DNA from: Pseudomonas tritici
Lineage (GTDB): Bacteria > Pseudomonadota > Gammaproteobacteria > Pseudomonadales > Pseudomonadaceae
Direction: 5' to 3'
NCBI RefSeq assembly: GCF_014268275.3
Contig: NZ_CP077084.1
Location: 1,364,001 to 1,428,000, forward strand
DNA: 64,000 nucleotides
Notes under the pieces: generated by a model
What the model saw: the letters and a program-made list of their open reading frames with translations, nothing else
What the model was told of the DNA's origin: nothing
The model's database searches: none
Program-made: the position numbers and the translations under genes
Part shown: one piece after another, positions 25,919 to 35,557 of the stretch
Numbering within the stretch: the first letter of the stretch is position 1
Layout: the number at the start of each line of letters is the position of its first letter

Positions 25919-27417
25919 AGGGATTCCTCGCCGTCTTCTTCTTGCAGGGCGTGCAGTTGCAGCGTGCTCTGGGCCAGGGTGCCGCGTGCGGCCAGTTCCT
26001 GTTGCACCAGGCGTTGGCCTTGAGCGCGTTGCTCAGGCGTCAGCGGTGCCTCCAGCTGCGTGGCCAAGTCATTGGCCTCTGGCGTGCCCTGGGCTTTAGC
26101 CAATTGGCTGAAGACATAGGCATTCAGTGGGTCGGGCTTGGTGCCCTTGCCTTGGGAAAACAACTGGGCGATGGCGAAGTCGGCGCTGTTCTGGCCGTTG
26201 CGCGCCGCCGTCAGCAAGTGGTCCAGGGCTTTTTGCGAGTAGACCTTGCCCAGGTAGCCACGGCGGTAGATCTGGCCGAGGTAGTAATCGGCAGCCACTT
26301 CGCGGCCTACGGCTTTCTGGAAGTGTGCTTCGGCGGCCTTGGCGTCTGCCGGTACCCACTTGCCTTCGTAGTAGAGCTTGCCCAGCAACAGCTCGGCGCG
26401 CGGCTGGTCGGCGGCGCGGCCGTTGTCCAGGTACTTCATCATTTGGTCGACGTCGCCGAGCTCCGGGAAGTCGTAGAGCAGTTGCGCCAGGCTCACCCAG
26501 GAAGCCGGGTAGCCAGGCGCGATTTTTTCCAGCAGGGCCTGGGCAGTTTTTTCGTCGGTCTTGCCCAACGAAGCATCACCCAATACGCGAGCAACACTGT
26601 CGACGCGTTGTGCGGTGACGGTGCCACGGCTGTAGCCCGCTTCCATTTGCTTGAGCAGCTCGGCCTGTTTTTCCGGTTCGGCTTTTTTCTGGTAAACCGT
26701 GGCCAGCTCGACGTAGCAGATGTCGGTGGTGTTGAGCGCGGCTTTACAAATGCGCTCCACATCATCCAGATGCTGGTCGTAGGTATCCTGGGTGCGATAC
26801 AGCAGCACCTGGGCCAGGCCGGCTTCCGGATAACCCGCTGCTTGCCACTTGCTGATCTGCTGCTGGGCGTTCACGTTCGGAAAGCTGTGCGGGTATTGCA
26901 GGTACAGCATCGCCAGCGGGATCAACGTGTTGCCTTCACCGTTGGCAAAAGCTTTTTTCAGCAGGCCTTCGGCTTCATGGTGCTCGGCTTCGGTGGAGCC
27001 GGGCTTCGCCACCAGCAGGCGGCCGAGGCGTGCCTGGGCGCGGGGCGAGGTGTCCGCCGCCGCACGGTAAGTGGCTTCAGCCTGTTTGATTTGCGCCGGA
27101 TCGCGGGTGCCTACCTGGATATCGGCGAGGCCCACTTGGGCCTCGCTGTAACCCAGGTCTGCCAGTTGCTGGTAATTCTGCTGCGCGGTGACGGTGTCGC
27201 CACGCTTGAGCGCTTCATTGGCCAGGCGTTGGTCAGGCAGGCCGGCGCAACCGGCCAGAGAAATGGCCAGTGCCAATGTGCACAGCGATCCAATGTGGGA
27301 GCGGGCTTGCTCGCGAAGCAGGCGACGCGGTCCATCAGGCATACCGCGCTGATCCCTTAGCGAGCAAGCCCGCTCCCACAGGGATTGCGGTGTTTTTGGG
27401 AAAGTCATCACAGGCAT
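25915..27417 (-). CDS. algK: Alginate biosynthesis TPR lipoprotein AlgK, N-terminus altered by a REPIN
   Basis: The up to 500-residue outer-membrane lipoprotein has Sel1-like/TPR repeats through most of its length (for example [39 protein letters not shown] after the family pattern). It helps place AlgE and contacts AlgX. The lipobox is SLAGC with the lipidated Cys at residue 57 of the longest frame. That is too far for a normal signal because the codons for about residues 13-41 come from a REPIN (27295-27380). Starts possible: 27417, 27408, or ATG 27342 inside the REPIN loop, which has AGGGA about ten bases upstream and gives a standard 31-residue signal (MPDGPRRLL... to LAGC). Which is used is unknown. 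Confidence 0.93.
   Translation of the reverse strand: MPVMTFPKTPQSLWERACSLRDQRGMPDGPRRLLREQARSHIGSLCTLALAISLAGCAGLPDQRLANEALKRGDTVTAQQNYQQLADLGYSEAQVGLADIQVGTRDPAQIKQAEATYRAAADTSPRAQARLGRLLVAKPGSTEAEHHEAEGLLKKAFANGEGNTLIPLAMLYLQYPHSFPNVNAQQQISKWQAAGYPEAGLAQVLLYRTQDTYDQHLDDVERICKAALNTTDICYVELATVYQKKAEPEKQAELLKQMEAGYSRGTVTAQRVDSVARVLGDASLGKTDEKTAQALLEKIAPGYPASWVSLAQLLYDFPELGDVDQMMKYLDNGRAADQPRAELLLGKLYYEGKWVPADAKAAEAHFQKAVGREVAADYYLGQIYRRGYLGKVYSQKALDHLLTAARNGQNSADFAIAQLFSQGKGTKPDPLNAYVFSQLAKAQGTPEANDLATQLEAPLTPEQRAQGQRLVQQELAARGTLAQSTLQLHALQEEDGEESL
27295..27380. repeat. REPIN inside the 5' coding region of algK
   Basis: Bases 27295-27315 and 27360-27380 are perfect 21-base inverted repeats of the TGTGGGAGCGGGCTTGC class, with a 44-base loop. 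All of it is translated within the algK frame, with no stop. Removing it leaves MTFPKTPQS joined to [16 protein letters not shown], an ordinary lipoprotein signal peptide, so the element appears to have landed in the signal sequence in frame. Confidence 0.9.
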
Positions 27418-27425
27418 GTCCTCGC

Positions 27426-28592
27426 TTACAGACCGTGAGCCATGGCTTTGTCGATCAGCCAGTTCAGCGATGGGCCGCGGTCGCTGGTCACTTCGACCGG
27501 GCGGCCGGCGTAGGTGCTGTCCAGCGGAGCGTCAGGCTTGATCTGCACGCGGATGTCGGAGGACAGGTCGGCGCTGTTCAGGCTGGTGCTGCTGACGATG
27601 GTGCCGGTGCGCAGTTGTTCTTCGTCGGCCACCTGGAAGCTCACCGGTGTGCCTGGGCGAACGTCACCAAACTGGCGATAGGTGAAGCGTGCTTCAACAT
27701 TGGCTTGGGCGCCGCGCGGTACCAGTTGGAAGATCACATCGCCTTTGCTGGCGTACTGACCGTCGGCGACCATTTGCTGGGCAACGATGCAATCGCATGG
27801 CGAAGTCAGGGTGCCGGTCATTTGCTTGCCGAACAGCTCTTCAACCTTGGCCGGTTGCAGTTGGTCTTCATCCAGATGGCCCTTGAGCACATCCAGCATG
27901 CTGGTGCTGAAGGTGGCCAGTGGTGCGCCTTTGGCCGCGATCGCATCACCCTTGAGCAGGCTTTGCACGGTGCCGTCGCGCGGCATGGTCACGTTCATGC
28001 CAGGCACGCTGACAATGCCGGCCTGGGCGTGGCTGACGAAGTACATGCCGTAGACCGACTTGAACACAAAGCCGAACGCGGCCAGACCCACCAGGAAGAT
28101 TGCCAGGCTGAACGTCACGGCGCGCAAGCGGCCGAAGGCGCTCATGTTGCTGCCGCTGTCCTTGACCTTGCGCGCCTTGGTGAAGTTGTCGCGCTGCAGG
28201 GTCGCGAGCACGTCGCCCATGGTCACGATGTCACCGGACAAGTGCGAGGTGATCAAGTGGCGCAGGGTGGAAATATCCTGGGCATCGAGGTTCTGGAACT
28301 GGCAACCGGTGCGGCCGGTCTGGCGGTCGTAGGAGCGAATCTGCAGCTCCACGTCCATCGCCAGGCCGAGGTTATCGATGACGAATTGCAGGCGCCCCTT
28401 GTGCACTTCACCGATGGTCAGCGGCTGCGTCGCGGTGAACGCGAGGCCGCCAGCGGACAGGTCGAGCACGCGTGCTTCGGTCGGCGTGCGGTCGGTGTTG
28501 AAAAAGCGCAGCTTGGCCGGGATTTTGACGCGGGCGTGCTGGCGCTGGGCTTCGGATTCGTGGACTACGTTGGCGTTTACTGGACTGTTCAT
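27426..28592 (-). CDS. alg44: Alginate copolymerase / c-di-GMP receptor Alg44
   Basis: The 388-residue protein has a cytosolic N-terminal PilZ domain with the c-di-GMP-binding R17-x3-R21 (RQHAR) and DLSAGGLAF (about 44-52). One membrane segment follows (about 165-190: VTFSLAIFLVGLAAFGFVF), then a periplasmic HlyD-like domain. It binds c-di-GMP and activates the Alg8 polymerase, so alginate made here should depend on c-di-GMP. The key PilZ arginines match those of P. aeruginosa. Confidence 0.96.
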   Translation of the reverse strand: MNSPVNANVVHESEAQRQHARVKIPAKLRFFNTDRTPTEARVLDLSAGGLAFTATQPLTIGEVHKGRLQFVIDNLGLAMDVELQIRSYDRQTGRTGCQFQNLDAQDISTLRHLITSHLSGDIVTMGDVLATLQRDNFTKARKVKDSGSNMSAFGRLRAVTFSLAIFLVGLAAFGFVFKSVYGMYFVSHAQAGIVSVPGMNVTMPRDGTVQSLLKGDAIAAKGAPLATFSTSMLDVLKGHLDEDQLQPAKVEELFGKQMTGTLTSPCDCIVAQQMVADGQYASKGDVIFQLVPRGAQANVEARFTYRQFGDVRPGTPVSFQVADEEQLRTGTIVSSTSLNSADLSSDIRVQIKPDAPLDSTYAGRPVEVTSDRGPSLNWLIDKAMAHGL

Positions 28593-28629
28593 CAGGGCAT
28601 TTCCTAGAGTTAATTCAGGCTTGGCAGGG

Positions 28630-30111
28630 TCAGACCATCATCAGCAACACGGCAACAAAGATGCTGCCGGCGGAGAAGGTCATGGTCCGAGACGACCAGG
28701 TGTTGAACCAACGTTGAAAGCTGGCCAAATCGCGGGTCAGTTTGGTGTCCTGGCGGGTCCAGGACTGTTGATCAAGGCGGAAGAACACGTAGATCTTCAC
28801 CAGCGCGCCCATGATCTGGTTGTAATAGAGAATCACCGGGTAGGCCGGGCCGATCTTGTGGCCGGAGCACGACAGCAGCAGGGTCAGGATCAGGCGGGTG
28901 ATGCCGATCCACAGCAGGTACGCAAGGATGAACGCGCCGCCGTATTTGAAAGTGGCGATGATCGCCACGGTCAGGCCGAGCAGGGACGTCCACATCGACA
29001 CGCGCTGGTCGAACAGCACCACGCTGGTGAACAAGCCCAACCGACGCACACCCAGGCCCAGGGCACGGGAGTTCTGGCGCAGGTTGTTGCCGTACCAGCG
29101 AAACATCAGCTTGCGGCTGGCCTTGATGAAGCTTTTTTCCGGCGGGTGTTCCACGGTATTGATCGCGGCGTCCGGCACGTAGAACGTGTCGTAACCCAGG
29201 CGCATCAGGCTGAACCAGCTGGACTTGTCGTCGCCGGTCAAGAACTTGAAGCGGCCCAGGCGCCAGTGTTGCAGCGAGTCGCTTTCCACATCGGCGATAA
29301 AGCCCGGGTCGGTCACTACGCTGGCACGGAACACCGACATACGACCGGTCATGGTCAGTACGCGCTTGGACAGGGCCATGGAGCACATGTTGATGTGGCG
29401 TTGGGCGAAGCGCAGTTTGTGCCACTCGCTCATGATGTAGCCGCCGCGCACTTCGCAGAACTCGTTGGTGGTCAGGCCGCCGACATTGCCGAACAGCTGG
29501 AACCACGGCACGGTCTTGCGCACGACGCCTTCGGCGAGCACGGTGTCGCCATCGATCACCGCAACCACTGCGCGGTCATCCGGCAGATGGCGGGAGATGG
29601 CGCGGAAACCAAAGGCCAGGCCGTCGCGTTTGCCGGTACCGGCGATCCGCACGAAGTCGAGCTTGACGTGCTCCGGTGGGTTCATGCGTTCCCACAAACT
29701 CTTCACCAGCAGCTCGTCGGACATTTCCACTAGTGAGCAGACCACGGTGGTGGGGAAGCCGCATTCGATGGCTTCACGGATCACCGAGCTGTAGACCTGT
29801 GCAGTGGTCAGCGCATCAATACGGAAACTGGTGACCATCAGGAACACATGGGACGGGTCGGCGGCCTTGCCCAGCTTGCGCACTTTGCGGCGCAGGTGCG
29901 GGTAGACCACGTACAGGAACAGCATGCCGCGAAAGAAATGCGTTGCACCCATCGAGTAGCGCCAGATACCGACGGCGCCAATCAGGAAAATAAAATTCTT
30001 CGACTCAGCGTCGAACGTACTCGCCGGCAGCAGCAGGGCGAGTCCCATCAGCAGGCTCAGGAAGAACAGCCAGCCGGCGGATTGGAGCAGTACGTGTTTT
30101 AACTTGGACAT
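28630..30111 (-). CDS. alg8: Alginate polymerase, GT2 glycosyltransferase Alg8
   Basis: The 493-residue inner-membrane GT2 enzyme polymerises mannuronate from GDP-mannuronate. Membrane segments flank a cytosolic catalytic domain with the DxD-type AVIDGDTVL (about 185-195) and the acidic pair with Lys in [11 protein letters not shown] (about 292-302). [15 protein letters not shown] lies where the acceptor-side motif of these synthases occurs. ATG 30111 is chosen, with GGA about eight bases upstream; 30120 adds three residues. It sits 83 bases after algD. Confidence 0.95.
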   Translation of the reverse strand: MSKLKHVLLQSAGWLFFLSLLMGLALLLPASTFDAESKNFIFLIGAVGIWRYSMGATHFFRGMLFLYVVYPHLRRKVRKLGKAADPSHVFLMVTSFRIDALTTAQVYSSVIREAIECGFPTTVVCSLVEMSDELLVKSLWERMNPPEHVKLDFVRIAGTGKRDGLAFGFRAISRHLPDDRAVVAVIDGDTVLAEGVVRKTVPWFQLFGNVGGLTTNEFCEVRGGYIMSEWHKLRFAQRHINMCSMALSKRVLTMTGRMSVFRASVVTDPGFIADVESDSLQHWRLGRFKFLTGDDKSSWFSLMRLGYDTFYVPDAAINTVEHPPEKSFIKASRKLMFRWYGNNLRQNSRALGLGVRRLGLFTSVVLFDQRVSMWTSLLGLTVAIIATFKYGGAFILAYLLWIGITRLILTLLLSCSGHKIGPAYPVILYYNQIMGALVKIYVFFRLDQQSWTRQDTKLTRDLASFQRWFNTWSSRTMTFSAGSIFVAVLLMMV

Positions 30112-30194
30112 GAGCGTCATCCGAAGGTGAAGAAGGCTCCAGGCTGCAAGCGCTGGGGATTAGTACGCTTGCAGCCCGGAACTGGCCGTTGCTG

Positions 30195-31511
30195 TTACCA
30201 GCAAATGCCTTCGGTACGACCGGTCGTGCTGGTGGCCTTGGACATGAAGCCCACCAGGTCGATCACTTGCTTACCGTGCGGTGCGTTCTGCGCCAGGGCA
30301 CGGAACTTCTCATCGCGGTTGCCCAGGATGATCACGTCGGAGTTGTTGATCACGTCGTCGAAGTCCGAGTTGAGCAGGGACGACACGTGCGGGATCTTGC
30401 CTTCGATGTAGTCTTTGTTCGCGCCGTGGACACGGGCGTACTCGACGTTGCTGTCGTAGATGCTCAGGTCATAACCCTTGCCGATCAGCATTTCTGCCAG
30501 CTCGACCAGCGGGCTTTCGCGCAGGTCATCGGTGCCGGCCTTGAAGCTCAGGCCCAGCAGCGCGACTTTGCGTTTGTCGTGGCTGGAAACGATGTCGAAG
30601 GCGTTCTGCACCTGGGACTCGTTGCTGCGCATCAGCGAGTTGAGCAGCGGCGCTTCCACGTCCAGGGTGCTGGCGCGGTAGGTGAGGGCACGCACGTCTT
30701 TTGGCAGGCACGAACCGCCGAAGGCGAAGCCTGGGCGCATGTAGTACTGGGACAGGTTGAGGGTCTTGTCCTGGCAGACCACTTCCATCACTTCGCGACC
30801 GTCGACGCCGACAGCCTTGGCGATGTTGCCGATCTCGTTGGCGAAGGTCACTTTGGTGGCGTGCCACACGTTGCAGGTGTACTTGATCATCTCGGCAACG
30901 GCGATGTCCTTGCGGATGATCGGTGCGTCGAGTTCTTCGTACAGCGACTGCAGGACATCGCCGGAGGCTTTGTCGAATTCGCCGATCACGGTCATCGGTG
31001 GCAGGTCGTAGTCAGCGATGGCGGTGGATTCACGCAGGAATTCCGGGTTGACTGCAACGCCGAAGTCCACACCGGCTTTTTTGCCAGAGCAGTCTTCGAG
31101 GATCGGGATCACCACGTTGGCTACGGTGCCTGGCAAGACGGTGCTACGCACGACCACAGTGTGGCGGGTGGCTTTGTCACGCAGGACCAGGCCGATCTCG
31201 CGGCATACCGCTTCGATGTAGTCGAGTTCCAGGTCGCCGTTCTTCTTGCTCGGCGTGCCGACGCAAATCATCGACAGGTCGGTATCGCGGATGGCTTCGG
31301 CGAAGTTGGTCGTGCCGCGCAGCCGGCCGGTTTCAATACCCTGGCTCAACAGTTCGCCCAGGCCTGGCTCAACAATCGGCGATTTGCCAGCGTTGATCAG
31401 GTCGATCTTATCCTTGGAGATATCTACGCCGACCACTTCGTGGCCACGTGCAGACAGGCAACCGGCACAGACTGCGCCAACGTAACCCAAACCAAATATG
31501 CTGATGCGCAT
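30195..31511 (-). CDS. algD: GDP-mannose 6-dehydrogenase AlgD
   Basis: The 438-residue cytosolic enzyme oxidises GDP-mannose to GDP-mannuronate with NAD+, the committed step of alginate synthesis. The N-terminal NAD loop is MRISIFGLGYVGAVCAGCL. The catalytic Cys is in FGGSCLPKDVRAL (about 262-274). The start MRISIFGL at 31511 matches the family; a seven-residue in-frame extension to 31532 is rejected. It is the first gene of the operon, downstream of a long leader with a candidate AlgU promoter. Confidence 0.97.
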   Translation of the reverse strand: MRISIFGLGYVGAVCAGCLSARGHEVVGVDISKDKIDLINAGKSPIVEPGLGELLSQGIETGRLRGTTNFAEAIRDTDLSMICVGTPSKKNGDLELDYIEAVCREIGLVLRDKATRHTVVVRSTVLPGTVANVVIPILEDCSGKKAGVDFGVAVNPEFLRESTAIADYDLPPMTVIGEFDKASGDVLQSLYEELDAPIIRKDIAVAEMIKYTCNVWHATKVTFANEIGNIAKAVGVDGREVMEVVCQDKTLNLSQYYMRPGFAFGGSCLPKDVRALTYRASTLDVEAPLLNSLMRSNESQVQNAFDIVSSHDKRKVALLGLSFKAGTDDLRESPLVELAEMLIGKGYDLSIYDSNVEYARVHGANKDYIEGKIPHVSSLLNSDFDDVINNSDVIILGNRDEKFRALAQNAPHGKQVIDLVGFMSKATSTTGRTEGICW

Positions 31512-32282
31512 CGCATTTACCTCATGTGTCATTGAAGACGGTGTTAATCATGCCAATAATTGGCCGGAGTTCATGTTTGCAAGCGTCACTGATGCCGCGA
31601 AAGTTAGGCGAATAGACGCCGACTTATCGCGTGCAGGCATGTTAAATAGCGAGTGACTAACTATTGCACTCAAGTTGTGCGCAACTTGGCCTTGTTATTG
31701 GGGCCTGCCCTGAAATGCAGCCAGCCTTCCTGGGAGAAGGGCGTGGCGCCAGTGCCACAAGATTTTGATATGGGTTTTTAGCCTTAAATATCAATGTCTT
31801 GGGTTGTATCACTGACCCATTAGGGTAAGCACAGCCTTGGCCTCATAGTTCGTGGCAAATCATCCTTGTCGCCGCTCGTAACTAAGCATTTGTAAAGTGA
31901 CCACTCGGTCAAAGTTTAGTGTGACAACTTCGATACTCTCCATTGGTCGTCATGTAAGTCATCTCCTACAGAAACAGAGAATTTCGTTACCGGTGGTATG
32001 AGCCGTGCGTTTTGACGAAGTTCCGGGCCGCTCATCCTGTTTCCCGAAATTTCTTGAAATATTAGGCAAGATGGCACTAGTACTATATTGATAGCACTTG
32101 CTATTTGGGCCAGTAGTTGTGGGGAGTTGGCGCGCAGGGATAGTTTTGTGCCATCACGCTTTTAAAAAAGTGGTGCCACTACGAAAAAAAATGACGAATG
32201 TCGAGTGAAAGAATTGTTAGACATGCTTCAGGATGTTTTTTGACGCCAAAAATATGACGAATCTTGATGGGCGTGCACCTAA
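31512..32282 (-). promoter_or_regulatory. algD upstream control region and long 5' leader, non-coding
   Basis: About 770 bases without a credible gene, clearly AT-richer than the flanking coding sequence. Read on the minus strand it holds a candidate AlgU promoter (31997-32024), about 485 bases of leader up to algD, and two ATTCGTC motifs upstream (32193-32199 and 32256-32262). In P. aeruginosa the algD promoter likewise lies several hundred bases upstream and is controlled from distant AlgR sites. The leader function here is not evident from sequence. Confidence 0.75.
31997..32024 (-). promoter_or_regulatory. Candidate AlgU (sigma-22) promoter of the alginate operon
   Basis: On the minus strand GGAACTT (32024-32018), a 16-base spacer, then TCATA (32001-31997). 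The AlgU/RpoE-type consensus is GAACTT-N16/17-TCTGA or similar, so the -35 is exact and the -10 close. It would start the algD transcript near 31990. Confidence 0.7.
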
Positions 32283-32378
32283 AAATGTGGGAGCGGGCTT
32301 GCTCGCGAATGCGGTGGGTCAGTCAACTCATTCAGTGGCTGACATTGCGCATTTGCGAGCAAGCCCGCTCCCACATTT
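32283..32378. repeat. REPIN between yaaA and the algD control region
   Basis: The two ends (AAATGTGGGAGCGGGCTTGC from 32283, and its complement ending 32378) form 28-base inverted repeats with one mismatch and a 40-base loop. It lies 32 bases after the yaaA stop and upstream of the algD regulatory motifs, where it may end yaaA transcripts and shield the algD region. Confidence 0.9.
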
Positions 32379-32409
32379 GGACCTCATTGTCTGATGAGGC
32401 GGTTACGCC

Positions 32410-33189
32410 TTATTGCGGTGCGTGATCGCGCAAAAACACCAGGTTATCCGGCTTCGACTGCTCTGCATTGAAGCGATACCCCTGCACATCAAACGCCTTG
32501 AGCTTTTCCGGGTCGTTGATGCGTTCTTCGATCACAAAGCGGCTCATCATGCCCCGTGCCTTCTTGGCGTAAAAGCTGATGATCTTGTACTGGCCGTTCT
32601 TCAGGTCCTTGAACTCGGTGTTGATGATCCTTGCGTTCAGGGCCGTGCGCTTGACCGCCGAGAAGTACTCGTTGGAGGCCAGGTTGAGCAGCACGTCGTC
32701 GCCTTGCTCAGCCAGCGCTTGGTTGAGCCACTCACTGATTCGTGTGCCCCAGAAGGCGTACAGGTCCTTGCCACGGGCGTTGGCCAGTTTGGTGCCCATT
32801 TCCAGGCGGTACGGCATCATCAGGTCCAGCGGGCGCAGCAAGCCATAGAGACCCGAGAGCATGCGCAGGTGGTCCTGGGCGTAGGTGAAATCGGCATCGC
32901 TGAAGGTTTCGGCATTCAGGCCGGTGTAGACGTCACCCTTGAACGCCAGCAGCGCCTGTTTGGCGTTGGCTTGGGTGAACGCTGGGGTCCAGCTGCCGAA
33001 CCGGGCAGCGTTGAGGCCGCCGATCTTGTCGGAGACGTGCATCAATTCGCTGATTTGCGCCGGGCTGAGGGTGCGCAATTGCTCGATCAGTTCCTGGGAG
33101 TGGTCCAGGTACTGCGGCTGGGTGAAGCGCTGGGTCACGGGCGCGGTCTCGAAATCGAGGGTCTTGGCGGGGGAAATCACCATCAGCAT
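32410..33189 (-). CDS. yaaA: Peroxide stress protein YaaA family
   Basis: The 259-residue protein has the YaaA family pattern from the start: [14 protein letters not shown], then [52 protein letters not shown] and [11 protein letters not shown]. In E. coli YaaA lowers intracellular free iron and protects against hydrogen peroxide, and it binds DNA. ATG 33189 is chosen with GGAG eight bases upstream; the in-frame extension upstream has no support. It is monocistronic. Confidence 0.93.
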   Translation of the reverse strand: MLMVISPAKTLDFETAPVTQRFTQPQYLDHSQELIEQLRTLSPAQISELMHVSDKIGGLNAARFGSWTPAFTQANAKQALLAFKGDVYTGLNAETFSDADFTYAQDHLRMLSGLYGLLRPLDLMMPYRLEMGTKLANARGKDLYAFWGTRISEWLNQALAEQGDDVLLNLASNEYFSAVKRTALNARIINTEFKDLKNGQYKIISFYAKKARGMMSRFVIEERINDPEKLKAFDVQGYRFNAEQSKPDNLVFLRDHAPQ

Positions 33190-33324
33190 GAAGTTGGCTC
33201 CTGTAATCGTGGGAGGGATTCTAGGGGCTTGGGCGTTTTGACTCCACCTATGATGGCGATAGGTATGCACTCGTTACGCGCCTAGGGGTTAAATGCGCTC
33301 GGGGTCAAGGCTCGTTCCACATTG

Positions 33325-34233
33325 TTAGGTTTGCACGTAAAAGTAATGGGGGTGAGCAACGATCAATTCTTCCTGGCTCGTCGTCTGGTTTGCCAGAAAT
33401 GCGCCGAGGAAAAAAATGTACGTTTTGCTGGTCGGTACTCCTGGGTTGATGAGCTGCATTGCCAGCGATTGGCCAGCGACGCTGGCGCTCAGCATGGCAG
33501 CATTGATAATGACGATCTTTGGAGTTGCGTGCGCTTTTTGTTCTTTCAGGCGAATGTAAAAATCGCCATTGGAGAGTTTTCCCGACACCACGGAGGCCGT
33601 GTGTATTCTTGTCCCAACTGAATACATCGATTCTGTGTCTTGATAATCAAAGGGATAAAACGCTGAGGCGTAAGTGCCGCCGAGATTCCAGGGGGCTTCT
33701 AGCGGCTGGGTTTTTCTGACCTGCTGAGTCAATTTGAGCCACTCCTTCGCGAAGCGCTCAACCCGCTGGGACTGGCTTTTACTCGTGCCTGCGCCGGTCC
33801 GGGATCGGCCTTGGGTCGAAGCGCTTGAAGGATTGATCTGGCTTGGAGAGATCGCGGTGGGGCCCCCGGAGCCAGGAGAGGTGCCGATAGGATCCACCCA
33901 AACAGCGGGGATATTGTTTTTATCCGGGTTGGCTCCTTGCGTTGGTGAAGCGTGCATAGGAGCCAGCTGCGGCTGTGAAGGTTTGCGATCGCAACCCGCT
34001 ATGTGCTTTCCATGAAAATAGGATGAAGGCGTTATTTTTCGGCCAGGCTTGGAGGGCGAAATGATAGTAATGCGAACTTTAACCTTGCAGCGTGTGTTCG
34101 CGCACTCAACCTCCACTGCGCTATTGGCTTTGGCGGAGGTCGAGTAGTTCTTTTCGATGTCTTCAATGGAAACCAATTGCCCGACTTGCCCCAATGTCTG
34201 ATGGCTCTTGGTCAGCCTTGCCTGCTCATGCAT
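33325..34233 (-). CDS. Protein of unknown function with Cys/His N-terminal cluster and Ser/Pro-rich linker
   Basis: The 302-residue protein has no recognised family. The N-terminal part (about 25-80) contains ECANTRCKVKVRI and, 30 residues on, HGKHIAGC, a Cys/His spacing that could hold a metal. A low-complexity Ser/Pro/Thr/Gly linker (about 85-158) follows, then a C-terminal globular domain (about 160-302) with TYASAFYPFDYQDTESMYSV and hydrophobic strands. No signal peptide. The start ATG 34233 has AAGGAA eight bases upstream. Base composition is less GC-rich than neighbouring housekeeping genes, suggesting an accessory gene. Confidence 0.6.
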   Translation of the reverse strand: MHEQARLTKSHQTLGQVGQLVSIEDIEKNYSTSAKANSAVEVECANTRCKVKVRITIISPSKPGRKITPSSYFHGKHIAGCDRKPSQPQLAPMHASPTQGANPDKNNIPAVWVDPIGTSPGSGGPTAISPSQINPSSASTQGRSRTGAGTSKSQSQRVERFAKEWLKLTQQVRKTQPLEAPWNLGGTYASAFYPFDYQDTESMYSVGTRIHTASVVSGKLSNGDFYIRLKEQKAHATPKIVIINAAMLSASVAGQSLAMQLINPGVPTSKTYIFFLGAFLANQTTSQEELIVAHPHYFYVQT

Positions 34234-34432
34234 ATTCAATATTCCTTTCGGTCTTTAGATGAATGCGGATCCCTTTGCGCACAGCTGGATACACACCGGC
34301 GCTCAATTGACTCTACCGGGCAAATGAGGTGCTGCGCCACTTTAGCGCCGACCCTATTCACGCTCCGGCATAGGCGTGGACGAGTGACTGATCGGCTATA
34401 GTGCCGGTCGACTCTGGAGAGGGAGACCCGTT

Positions 34433-35557
34433 GTGCGAATCGCGCTTTTTTTATCCGCTTGCCTGTTCTGCCTGAGCGCTCACGCCGCCCCGGTGGATGT
34501 GGCCAGCCTCGACCGTGGCACCTGGCCCGAAAAACTCGGCAGCCCGGCGCTGTTCGACGTCGCCTCGCGCGCGGAAATCCTGATGTTCGCCCATAGCCTG
34601 TTGGCCAGCGAGAATCAGGATGAAAGCGCGCTCAAACAGCGCCTTGGCCTGAAGATCATCAATCTGTCCGCCATCGACGACCTGCGTCGTCAGCTCTGGC
34701 AGCGCCTGCTGGAGAACTACACGCTTGCCCAAAGGAGCTGCGAGGAGGATGCCTCGTTCTGCTACCTGGTGGAAAACATGGACGACCTGCGCGAGCAGGC
34801 CGGCAAGTTCGAGGTCAGCAGCGATTCCTTCTATATAGGCTGGGCCGCCCCCAGTCATAGCTTCCATGAACGGTACCTGGACGAACTGCTGCGCAAGGCT
34901 GCGCTGTTTCCACAGATCAGCAGCGAAATCGCGCGGTTTGGCGACCATGAGCGTAATGGCGATGAATTCAACGACCGCCTGTTCCTGCTGACCTTCGACG
35001 GCGGCCCGGCCCCGGTCAGCGGTAACACCGACTGGCTCACCGACTACCTGCGCAAGCAAAAGATGAACGCCACGTTCTTCGCCCTCGGCAGCAGCCTGCA
35101 AACCCGGGTGGAGCGCAGTTCCGTTGCTGATGTGCAGGCGCTGTACCAGGGTCAGTGCGTGGGCACCCAGGGTTGGCAGTACCGTTCCCACAGTCATTGG
35201 GTGGATTGGCAGAGCTCCATCACCCGCAGTGCCTCACTGGCGCAAAACCTGATGCCGGAAAACTACGTGCCTCTCTTCCGTCCGCCCTACGGCCAGCGTC
35301 GTGCCGACAGCCAGGGTTTCTTTCAAGCCCAAGGCTTGCAGGTGGCATTGTGGGACATCGATTCCCAGGACGAGCCGGGCAAGCTCAAGGCCGATGAGTC
35401 GGCGCAACGGGTGCTGACGTTGATGCTGCTGTGGCGCAAAGGTGTGATTGTGTTTCACGACACCCAGGACAAAGCGCGGGTTGCTTTGCCCATCCTGCTA
35501 CAGGCAACGGCGCAGAGTGGACTGGGTTGGCAGGACTGCCGAGAGGCGTTTCGCTGA
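34433..35557 (+). CDS. Polysaccharide deacetylase-family protein with altered metal motif
   Basis: The 374-residue exported protein has a signal peptide MRIALFLSACLFCLSAHA. The NodB-like deacetylase domain covers about 183-365. RPPYG (283-287) and VIVFHD are intact. Motif 1 reads TFDGGP (187-192) instead of TFDDGP, with Gly at the metal-ligand Asp, and motif 2 reads HSHWVDW (253-259) instead of H-S/T-x2-H. It is therefore either a diverged enzyme or a carbohydrate-binding relative. The start is GTG 34433 with GGAGAGGGAG upstream. It is divergent from the unknown gene at 34233. Confidence 0.8.
   Translation: MRIALFLSACLFCLSAHAAPVDVASLDRGTWPEKLGSPALFDVASRAEILMFAHSLLASENQDESALKQRLGLKIINLSAIDDLRRQLWQRLLENYTLAQRSCEEDASFCYLVENMDDLREQAGKFEVSSDSFYIGWAAPSHSFHERYLDELLRKAALFPQISSEIARFGDHERNGDEFNDRLFLLTFDGGPAPVSGNTDWLTDYLRKQKMNATFFALGSSLQTRVERSSVADVQALYQGQCVGTQGWQYRSHSHWVDWQSSITRSASLAQNLMPENYVPLFRPPYGQRRADSQGFFQAQGLQVALWDIDSQDEPGKLKADESAQRVLTLMLLWRKGVIVFHDTQDKARVALPILLQATAQSGLGWQDCREAFR

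Noticed and set aside
9817..32378. Recurring palindromic repeats as a dispersed CRISPR-like array
   Set aside because: The copies are single REPINs far apart, without regular spacers or cas genes.
34990..35010. Assignment of the deacetylase to alginate or PNAG operon function
   Set aside because: No pga or other polysaccharide genes are adjacent, and the metal motif is altered, so no pathway can be given.
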